Both the position numbers and the translations under genes were made by a program. The notes beneath the pieces are model-generated. The model saw nothing but the letters and a program-made list of their open reading frames with translations. It searched no databases and was not told the DNA's origin. From PALSA-612 sp963711315 (GTDB lineage Bacteria > Actinomycetota > Thermoleophilia > Gaiellales > Gaiellaceae), in contig CAVQDQ010000002.1 in the NCBI GenBank assembly GCA_963711315.1, positions 62,001 to 126,000 of the forward strand: a stretch of 64,000 bases of DNA, in the 5' to 3' direction. Shown piece by piece: positions 59,802 through 64,000 of this stretch (position 1 is the stretch's first letter; each line of letters starts with the position of its first letter).

Positions 59802-59906
59802 TTGTTCCCCTCGCCCGCTTCGCTTTCCGCTCGGGGGTGCGGCCTTCGGCCGCGCGTCGCAGCGGGCGTGGGCATGCCGCGCCCGCCATGTCGGTCGCGG
59901 CGGCGA
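59777..59906 (+). repeat. tRNA 3'-half/spacer direct repeat, copy A
   Basis: About 130 nt running from the T arm of tRNA-Ile through the spacer. Copy B at 59985-60113 differs at only a handful of positions. Contains the hairpin GCGGCC TTC GGCCGC. Confidence 0.88.
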
Positions 59907-59935
59907 CAGGAGGCGGGCTCGACAGACAGGTTCGC

Positions 59936-60009
59936 GGGCGAGTAGCTCAGACGGGATGAGCGCTTGTCTTACAAACAAGAGGCCGCTGGTTCGACTCCAG
60001 CCTCGCCCA
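59936..60009 (+). tRNA. tRNA-Val(TAC)
   Basis: Acceptor GGGCGAG/CTCGCCC, anticodon arm CTTGT CTTACAA ACAAG (TAC, reads GTA), T arm GCTGG TTCGACT CCAGC, discriminator A. Shares its 3' part and downstream spacer with tRNA-Ile. Confidence 0.94.
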
Positions 60010-60113
60010 TCTGTCCCTCGCCCGCTTCGCTTTCCGCTCGGGTGTGCGGCCTTCGGCCGCGCTTCGCAGCGGGCCTGGGCGAGCCGCGCCCGCCATGTCG
60101 GTCGCGGCGGCGG
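59985..60113 (+). repeat. tRNA 3'-half/spacer direct repeat, copy B
   Basis: Second copy, 208 bp downstream of copy A, beginning in the T arm of tRNA-Val. Points to growth of the array by unequal duplication of tRNA-plus-spacer units. Confidence 0.88.
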
Positions 60114-60170
60114 ACTGGCGAGGTGCCGCAAGTACCGCGGCGCGTACATCGCGCAAGGTCGCTGGCTCGT

Positions 60171-60246
60171 GTGGCCGTAGCTCAGCCGGTAGAGCGCCCG
60201 CCTGAAACGCGGGGCGTAGCAGGTTCGATCCCTGCCGGCCACACCA
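60171..60246 (+). tRNA. tRNA-Phe(GAA)
   Basis: Acceptor GTGGCCG/CGGCCAC, anticodon arm CCCGC CTGAAAC GCGGG (GAA), T arm GCAGG TTCGATC CCTGC, discriminator A. The 3' CCA is encoded (60244-60246), unlike most of the array. Confidence 0.95.
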
Positions 60247-60249
60247 TTT

Positions 60250-60322
60250 GGCTCCGTAGCTCAAACGGCAGAGCTCCCGCCTCTTAAGCGGAGGGTTGCA
60301 GGTTCGACGCCTGCCGGGGCCA
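60250..60322 (+). tRNA. tRNA-Lys(CTT)
   Basis: Acceptor GGCTCCG/CGGGGCC with one G-T pair, anticodon loop CTCTTAA (CTT, reads AAG). The first anticodon-stem pair is a C-A mismatch. T arm GCAGG TTCGACG CCTGC, discriminator A. Confidence 0.9.
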
Positions 60323-60327
60323 CTCTC

Positions 60328-60410
60328 GGAAGGACTGCCACCGGCGCGGTATCCCGTCTCGAAAACGGGTGGGCTTTCGGGCCTTGGGGGTTCGACTCCC
60401 TCTCCTTCCG
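60328..60410 (+). tRNA. tRNA-Ser(CGA)
   Basis: Class II tRNA with a long variable arm. Acceptor GGAAGGA/TCCTTCC, anticodon arm CCCGT CTCGAAA ACGGG (CGA, reads TCG), T loop TTCGACT, discriminator G. Confidence 0.94.
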
Positions 60411-60414
60411 CCTT

Positions 60415-60501
60415 GGAGGCATGGCCGAGCTGGCAAGGCAGCGCGTTGCTAACGCGCAGGCGGCCTGGCGCCGCTCGCAGGTTCGAGTCCTGCTGCCTCC
60501 G
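60415..60501 (+). tRNA. tRNA-Ser(GCT)
   Basis: Class II. Acceptor GGAGGCA/TGCCTCC, anticodon arm GCGCG TTGCTAA CGCGC (GCT, reads AGC), long variable arm, T arm GCAGG TTCGAGT CCTGC, discriminator G. Confidence 0.95.
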
Positions 60502-60509
60502 CTTTCCGT

Positions 60510-60581
60510 TCCGGCGTGGTCGAGTCGGTAAGACGCGCGACTGTTACTCGCGAGAGGCAGGTTCGAGCCCTGCCGCCGGAG
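60510..60581 (+). tRNA. tRNA-Asn(GTT)
   Basis: Acceptor TCCGGCG/CGCCGGA, anticodon arm CGCGA CTGTTAC TCGCG (GTT), T loop TTCGAGC, discriminator G. Confidence 0.94.
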
Positions 60582-60587
60582 CCTTAC

Positions 60588-60662
60588 GCCCCCGTGGTCG
60601 AAAACGGTGATGACGCCGGGCTCTCAACCCGGAAGCTGCGGGTTCGAGTCCCGCCGGGGGTG
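60588..60662 (+). tRNA. tRNA-Glu(CTC)
   Basis: Acceptor GCCCCCG/CGGGGGT (G-T at the end), anticodon arm CCGGG CTCTCAA CCCGG (CTC, reads GAG), T arm GCGGG TTCGAGT CCCGC, discriminator G. Confidence 0.93.
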
Positions 60663-60674
60663 CTTGTTCGTCTT

Positions 60675-60748
60675 CTGGCTGTAGGGGAGCTGGCCACCCC
60701 ACCGGCTTCGGGCGCCGGAGACCGCAGGTTCGACTCCTGCCAGCCAGA
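60675..60748 (+). tRNA. tRNA-Pro(CGG)
   Basis: Acceptor CTGGCTG/CAGCCAG, D stem GGGG/CCCC, anticodon arm CCGGC TTCGGGC GCCGG (CGG, reads CCG), T arm GCAGG TTCGACT CCTGC, discriminator A. Confidence 0.95.
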
Positions 60749-60750
60749 CT

Positions 60751-60824
60751 TGCGCGGTAGAGGAGCGGCTGTCCTCGCGAGCCTCATGAGCTCGAGATCG
60801 TGGGTTCGAATCCCACCCGCGCTA
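60751..60824 (+). tRNA. tRNA-Met(CAT), initiator-like acceptor
   Basis: Anticodon arm CGAGC CTCATGA GCTCG (CAT), D stem GAGG/CCTC, T arm GTGGG TTCGAAT CCCAC. The acceptor TGCGCGG/CCGCGCT has an unpaired first position (T-T), as in initiator tRNAs, but the anticodon stem lacks the three G-C pairs of initiators. Ile2 (lysidine) identity is also possible. Confidence 0.88.
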
Positions 60825-60830
60825 CTTCCC

Positions 60831-60904
60831 GGGGGCGTAGCTCAGCTGAGCAGAGCGCTCGCTTGTCAGGCGAGAGGTTGCCGGTTCGAATCCGGTCGTC
60901 CCCG
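60831..60904 (+). tRNA. tRNA-Asp(GTC)
   Basis: Acceptor GGGGGCG/CGTCCCC, anticodon arm CTCGC TTGTCAG GCGAG (GTC), T arm GCCGG TTCGAAT CCGGT, discriminator G. Confidence 0.95.
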
Positions 60905-60909
60905 CTCAT

Positions 60910-60983
60910 GGTGGCCGTGGTGTAAACGGCGAGCACCCGAGGTTGTGAGCCTCGCGGTACCGGTTCGAGTCCGGTCGGTCACC
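60910..60983 (+). tRNA. tRNA-His(GTG)
   Basis: Acceptor GTGGCCG/CGGTCAC preceded by the expected extra G(-1) at 60910, with discriminator C at 60983 as His identity requires. Anticodon arm CGAGG TTGTGAG CCTCG (GTG). Confidence 0.95.
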
Positions 60984-60990
60984 CCTCCTT

Positions 60991-61071
60991 GCGGACGCAG
61001 AGCATCGGTGAGCTCAACGGGCTGTAACCCCGCCGCCTCGTGCTGTGGTGGTTCGACTCCACCCGTCCGCA
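60991..61071 (+). tRNA. tRNA-Tyr(GTA)
   Basis: Class II. Acceptor GCGGACG/CGTCCGC, D stem GAGC/GCTC, anticodon loop CTGTAAC (GTA) with a mismatched outer stem pair, long variable arm, T arm GGTGG TTCGACT CCACC, discriminator A. Confidence 0.92.
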
Positions 61072-61099
61072 CCTCAACCGTCCGGGAAAGGAGGAACGC

Positions 61100-61341
61100 A
61101 TGACGCGCCATTCACTCGCTGGGTCGAGCTCGCAGACGTTCGGATCAGCGGTCGTCGAGCGCGAGGTGTCAGCGCGGCGACCGTCGAGCGCTACCGAACG
61201 TGGCTCGAAGGCGGCCGCGAGGCGCCGCCCGTTCGGCTCGTTCGTCACGGCGATGCGTTCCTCGTACGCGACGGCCGACACCGAATCGCGGCCGCGCTGG
61301 CAGCGGGACACACGCTGATCGAAGCGGAGGTGCGGGGATAG
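61100..61341 (+). CDS. small ParB-like nuclease-domain protein (frameshifted)
   Basis: Lies inside the tRNA array. AAAGGAGG is followed by ATG 61100 (MTRH), and after a one-base loss the frame reads RWVELADVRISGRRARGVSA, ATVERYRTWLEGG, then LVRHGDAFLVRDGRHRIAAA and LAAGHTLIEAEVRG to TAG. The DGRHRIAAAL motif is the ParB/Srx N-terminal signature. At about 80 residues it lacks the ParB DNA-binding part. Such mini-ParB proteins are common in phages and mobile elements. Confidence 0.72.
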
Positions 61342-61420
61342 AGACCTCGCCTCCCACGGCTCGGGCGGCGCACCGTCGCCGCCCAAGCTCGTGTGGCCCA
61401 TGCGTCCGAAGAGCACTTCT

Positions 61421-61492
61421 GGGGATGAAGCTCTGGTGGCAGAGCGCCTCGTTTGCACCGAGGAGGAGCGGGTTCGACTCCCGCCGTCTCCA
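61421..61492 (+). tRNA. tRNA-Ala(TGC)
   Basis: Acceptor GGGGATG/CGTCTCC with two G-T pairs, anticodon arm CCTCG TTTGCAC CGAGG (TGC, reads GCA), T arm GCGGG TTCGACT CCCGC, discriminator A. Confidence 0.93.
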
Positions 61493-61522
61493 CTTCATCT
61501 GGATCCGTCCGGCTCCACTCAG

Positions 61523-61595
61523 GCCTCCGTAGTGTCAACGGCAAGCACGCGCCCTTTGTACGGCCGAGGTGCGGGTTCGACTCCTGCCGGAGGCT
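61523..61595 (+). tRNA. tRNA-Thr(TGT)
   Basis: Acceptor GCCTCCG/CGGAGGC, anticodon loop TTTGTAC (TGT, reads ACA) in a stem CGCCC/GGCCG with one C-C mismatch. T arm ends CCTGC, discriminator T. The stem mismatch is either a sequencing error or degeneration. Confidence 0.88.
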
Positions 61596-61602
61596 CCTTC
61601 CT

Positions 61603-61675
61603 ACGCCCGTAGCTCAGTGGACAGAGCACTGCTCTGCGACGGCAGAGGCCGCTGGTTCGACTCCAGCCGGGCGTG
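61603..61675 (+). tRNA. tRNA-Arg(GCG), unusual anticodon
   Basis: Acceptor ACGCCCG/CGGGCGT, anticodon arm CTGCT CTGCGAC GGCAG (anticodon GCG, reads CGC), T arm GCTGG TTCGACT CCAGC, discriminator G. Bacteria normally use ACG (edited to inosine) for CGC, so G34 here is odd. Confidence 0.92.
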
Positions 61676-61678
61676 TAC

Positions 61679-61750
61679 GCGGACGTAGCTCAGCGGGAAG
61701 AGCACCGGGGCGCCACCCCGGAGAGGCCCGTTCGATCCGGGTCGTCCGCT
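61679..61750 (+). tRNA. tRNA-Gly(GCC), C at position 33
   Basis: Acceptor GCGGACG/CGTCCGC, anticodon arm CCGGG GCGCCAC CCCGG (GCC, reads GGC). The usually invariant U33 is C. T arm GCCCG TTCGATC CGGGT, discriminator T. Confidence 0.9.
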
Positions 61751-61756
61751 TTCTGT

Positions 61757-61831
61757 AGGCCCGTGGTGTAAACGGGAGCACGGCGAGCTCCAACCTCGCC
61801 GGTCCGGGTTCGAGTCCTGGCGGGCCTGCCA
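61757..61831 (+). tRNA. tRNA-Trp(CCA)
   Basis: Acceptor AGGCCCG/CGGGCCT, anticodon arm GCGAG CTCCAAC CTCGC (CCA), T loop TTCGAGT, discriminator G followed by encoded CCA (61829-61831). Last canonical tRNA before the Y-RNA-like genes. Confidence 0.94.
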
Positions 61832-61843
61832 TGCACGTTCACT

Positions 61844-61979
61844 CTGCTGCGGGCCGGAACGGTTCCGGTTATCGACGGCTAATCGACAGGTCGCGGGTTC
61901 GAGTCCCGCCCGGAGCGCTTGTGCTCCGGTAGCTCAGTTGGCAGAGCAGTTCCGGGCTGTGCCACCACGACCGCAGCAG
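61844..61979 (+). ncRNA. Y RNA-like gene 1 with permuted tRNA-like module
   Basis: The ends pair perfectly: CTGCTGCGG (61844-61852) with CCGCAGCAG (61971-61979). Between them the order is T arm (GCGGG TTCGAGT CCCGC), acceptor 3' strand CCGGAGC (61910-61916), a 6-nt loop, acceptor 5' strand GCTCCGG (61923-61929), then TA and D arm GCTC AGTTGGCA GAGC. This is a tRNA fold permuted so that the ends form a stem where the anticodon arm would be. The conserved flanks GGGCCGGA and ACCACGACC would be the Ro-binding site. Known bacterial Y RNAs carry tRNA-like modules, and the Ro gene lies about 630 bp downstream. Confidence 0.75.
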
Positions 61980-62003
61980 TCTTGACGCGGTGCATCCCTT
62001 CGG

Positions 62004-62133
62004 CTGCGGGCCGAAGTAGGACGGTTATCGGGAGAGCGCCCGGCGCAGGCCGGGAGGCGGCGCGTTCGAGTCGCGCCCGGAGCACGTTGCTCCGTAGCTC
62101 AGTCAGCTCCGTTCTGCGACACCACGACCGCAG
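62004..62133 (+). ncRNA. Y RNA-like gene 2 with permuted tRNA-like module
   Basis: Same plan as the first copy. Ends CTGCGG (62004-62009) and CCGCAG (62128-62133) pair, then an inner 9-bp helix GTAGGACGG with CCGTTCTGC. Inside are a hairpin CCCGGC/GCCGGG, T arm GGCGCG TTCGAGT CGCGCC, and CGGAGCA/TGCTCCG closing a 3-nt loop followed by a reduced D arm. The 5' strand GGGCCGAAGTAGGACGGTT recalls the animal Y RNA sequence GGUCCGAAGGUAGUGAGUU at the Ro site. The ACCACGACCGCAG 3' strand is identical to copy 1. Confidence 0.75.
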
Positions 62134-62166
62134 GCTTCCGTCACCACACACAGAAAGGAGGACGCG

Positions 62167-62592
62167 ATGTCCTACTTGATCCAACACACGCTGTCGCGTT
62201 CCTCCCAGGCTCGGCCGATCCGGCGGGGAGCGCGAGTCGACGAGTGCACACTGCTCAACCGGCCGGCCTTCGACGGCGGCGCACACGTGTGCGTGTTCGT
62301 CGAAGACACGTCGGGCCGGCGACTGCGCCGCCGGCGAGTACCGTCGCCGCGGCTGACGCTGCGGATCGCCGACTGCGTAAACGAGATCAACCTCGAGTTC
62401 TCGATCGACTCGGCCGAGCTACGCGAGAACTCGCTCTACAAGATCGAGACGCTGATCGCGGCACTCGAGGGCTTCCGTGCCGGCCTAGCGGCCGAGGCGG
62501 AGCTGCGAGCGCTGCGGGAACGCGGCTCGCGAGACGCAAGTGGCTGCGGGCCGGAGCGGCCCGCAGCTCGAGCAGCAGCTTACGACCATTGA
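62167..62592 (+). CDS. unknown protein between Y RNAs and rsr
   Basis: 141 residues from ATG 62167 with AAAGGAGG 5-6 nt upstream. N-terminus MSYLIQHTLSRSSQARPIRR. A middle beta-rich part (AHVCVFVEDTSGRRLRRRRV) and a helical part (NSLYKIETLIAALEGFRAGL) follow. Its start region, including the SD and ATGTCCTA, repeats at the start of rsr. Position between the Y RNAs and rsr suggests a role with the Ro particle. I recognise no family. Confidence 0.75.
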   Translation: MSYLIQHTLSRSSQARPIRRGARVDECTLLNRPAFDGGAHVCVFVEDTSGRRLRRRRVPSPRLTLRIADCVNEINLEFSIDSAELRENSLYKIETLIAALEGFRAGLAAEAELRALRERGSRDASGCGPERPAARAAAYDH

Positions 62593-62605
62593 AAGGAGGT
62601 GCGAG

Positions 62606-64000
62606 ATGTCCTATTTGAAGCGTCTCCGCACGCGGTGCGTGCCGCAGTGGGAGCCGATCTCGAATTCGGGTCAGGTGCCGAACAGCGCGGGCGGCTTCGC
62701 CTGGGCGGTCGACGACTGGGCGCGGCTGCGTCGCTTCCTGATCCTCGGCTCCGAGGGCGGTAGCTACTACGCCTCGGAGTGGGAGCTCACGCGCGAGAAC
62801 GCGCGGGCGCTCGAGCGCTGCCTGGGCGAGGACGGCGCGCGGGCGGTGGCAGAGATCGTCCGCGTCAGCAAGGAGGGTCGGGCTCCGAAGAACGCCCCCA
62901 CGATCTTCGCGCTGGCGATGGCGGCCGGCCTCGGCGACGAGCCGACGCGAAAGGCGGCGCTCGAGGCGCTGCCGCAGGTCTGCCGCACCGGCACGCACCT
63001 GTTTCAGTTCGCGACGTTCGTCGAGGGCTTCCGCGGCTGGGGCCGCTCGCTGCGGCGTGCGGTCGGTCGCTGGTACGCCGCCCAGTCGGTGGAGGCGCTC
63101 GCGTACCAGTCGGTCAAGTACCGCCAACGAGAGGGCGTCACCCACCGCGACCTGCTGCGACTGTCCCATCCGGCCGCGCAGGTGAGCGTGGGCAACCCGA
63201 CACTCGAGGTCTCGGCCGCGCACGCGCGTCTGTTCGAGTGGATCGTCCGCGGCGGCGAGACCGACCGGCTGCCGCGCCTGGTCGAGGGCTTCGTCCGAGC
63301 GCAGGCGGCGGCGACGCCGGCCGAGACGGCCGCGCTCGTCCGGGAGTTCGGCCTGCCTCGCGAGGCTGTGCAGAGCGAGCACCTGACCGAGGCGGTGGTC
63401 TGGGAGGCGCTGCTCGAGGACATGCCGATGACGGCGATGATCCGCAACCTGGCGACGATGACGCGGGTCGGCGTCCTCGCGGCGGGATCGGACGGCACAG
63501 CGCAGGTCGTCGCGCAGCTCGGCGACGGCGAGCGCATCCGTCGCGCGCGGGTGCACCCGATCGCGGTGCTGGCAGCGCTGCGGACGTACGCGGCCGGTCG
63601 TGGCCACGCGGCCGGAACGAGTGGAGCCCGGTGCGCGAAGTCGTGGATGCGCTCGACGCCGCTTTCTACGCGGCTTTCGGCAACGTCGAGCCGGCGGGTA
63701 AGCGGCTGCTGCTGGCGCTCGACGTCTCCGCATCAATGGCTTCGTGCTCGGTCGCCGGAGTGCCGGGTCTGACGCCGCGCGATGCTTCGGCGGCGCTGGC
63801 GCTGGTGACGGCGGCGACGGAGCCGCACTACGAGACGGTCGGCTTCTTCGCCGGCAAGCGCGGCTGGAAGTCGCGCACGAACGGCCCGTGGGACTACCTC
63901 GAGCAGGGCCTCACGCCGCTCGCGATCAGCCCGCGGCAGCGGCTCGACGAAGTCGTGAAGACGGTCTCGGACCTGCCGTTCGGCGGCACCGACTGCGCGC
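62606..64000 (+). CDS. rsr: Ro60/Rsr TROVE-domain protein (partial, one frameshift)
   Basis: Starts at ATG 62606 (MSYLKRLRTRCVPQWEPI) with GAAAGGAGG upstream and runs off the window. The HEAT-like TROVE ring is clear: GGFAWAVDDWARLRRFLILG, GSYYASEWELTRENARALER, VGRWYAAQSVEALAYQSVKY and MPMTAMIRNLATMTRVGVLA. After a one-base indel near 63610 the vWA domain follows with MIDAS motif LALDVSASMA and PFGGTDCA. Ro proteins bind Y RNAs and the ends of misfolded RNAs and, in bacteria, work with PNPase in RNA decay. Two Y-RNA-like genes lie upstream. Confidence 0.93.

Noticed and set aside
59375..60264. Long minus-strand open frames across the start of the tRNA array
   Set aside because: They are translations of reverse-complemented tRNA sequence (repeating GLESNQ/AGWSRT-type peptides) and not proteins.
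61861..61920. Possible suppressor tRNA with anticodon CTA
   Set aside because: The GGCTAAT loop is not in a proper 5-bp anticodon stem and no acceptor 5' strand lies upstream. The acceptor strand pairs instead with the downstream GCTCCGG, which fits the permuted Y-RNA-like fold better.
61923..62086. A tRNA interrupted by an intron of about 90 nt (GCTCCGG at 61923 with CCGGAGC at 62077)
   Set aside because: The acceptor strands could pair at this distance, but each strand has a closer perfect partner, and the two end helices CTGCTGCGG/CCGCAGCAG and GTAGGACGG/CCGTTCTGC are only explained by two separate permuted units. I keep this as the main alternative reading.
62387..63736. 449-codon antisense frame opposite rsr
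   Set aside because: The plus-strand frame encodes a clear TROVE/vWA protein; the antisense frame is Arg/Ala-rich shadow sequence.

Overview
The window is GC-rich with actinobacterial codon use and frequent GTG/TTG starts. F420-type LLM oxidoreductase, TIGR03118, TrhA, HxlR and hydantoinase genes suggest a soil actinobacterium, plausibly of the Thermoleophilia (Gaiellales/Solirubrobacterales). That placement is inference; there is no rRNA gene to test it. Many otherwise normal genes carry one or several one-base frameshifts, and related repeats are shifted against each other. I read most of these as consensus indels of a long-read or metagenome assembly, although some may be true pseudogenes.

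Layout. (1) 0-6.4 kb, minus strand: a translationally coupled redox operon with a GltD-like FAD/Fe-S subunit, pyruvate:ferredoxin oxidoreductase and a PreA/dihydroorotate-dehydrogenase-like protein. (2) 6.5-13.2 kb: a scrambled accessory segment. It holds a tRNA-Arg(CCT) 3' half, a transposase remnant, a lipoprotein, an Erm-type rRNA methylase, a PHP phosphatase, a glycosyltransferase, an AbrB/PIN toxin-antitoxin pair, a SAM-I riboswitch in front of an unknown small ORF, and the matching tRNA-Arg 5' half. (3) 13.2-28.8 kb, minus strand: a long catabolic operon with a sugar-type ABC importer, GntR regulator with a visible operator, amidohydrolase, polysaccharide deacetylase/allantoinase-like protein, aldo/keto reductase, and two HyuA/HyuB hydantoinase-oxoprolinase pairs. 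It probably imports and opens a cyclic amide or ureide. (4) 28.8-35.3 kb: more tRNA remnants and a very large FG-GAP/BNR repeat protein built from 56-residue units. (5) 35.5-58.9 kb: assorted chromosomal genes, including VOC, LLM, TrmO, ABC transporters, a RelBE-type pair, methyltransferase, hydrolase, MFS/HxlR, DRG-like GTPase, HtrA-like protease, flavin monooxygenase, secreted BNR protein, TIGR03118, TrhA, DHFR-like, cupin and SRPBCC proteins.

(6) 58.9-64 kb is the most interesting part, an RNA island on the plus strand. A small ORF with a terminator is followed by 19 tRNA genes covering 18 amino acids (no Leu or Cys) at almost one gene per amino acid, with a small ParB-like gene inside the array. 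Next come two tandem structured RNAs that I interpret as bacterial Y RNAs: their ends pair, and they enclose a circularly permuted tRNA-like module with T-arm and acceptor 3' strand before acceptor 5' strand and D-arm. An unknown small protein and the Ro60/Rsr (TROVE) gene follow. Y RNA plus Rsr next to a near-complete tRNA set suggests a cassette for tRNA supply and RNA quality control, possibly phage- or mobile-element derived.

At least five tRNA halves broken at the anticodon loop are scattered through 6.6-35.3 kb. They point to repeated tRNA-targeted integration or rearrangement in this chromosomal region, or to assembly joins at tRNAs.
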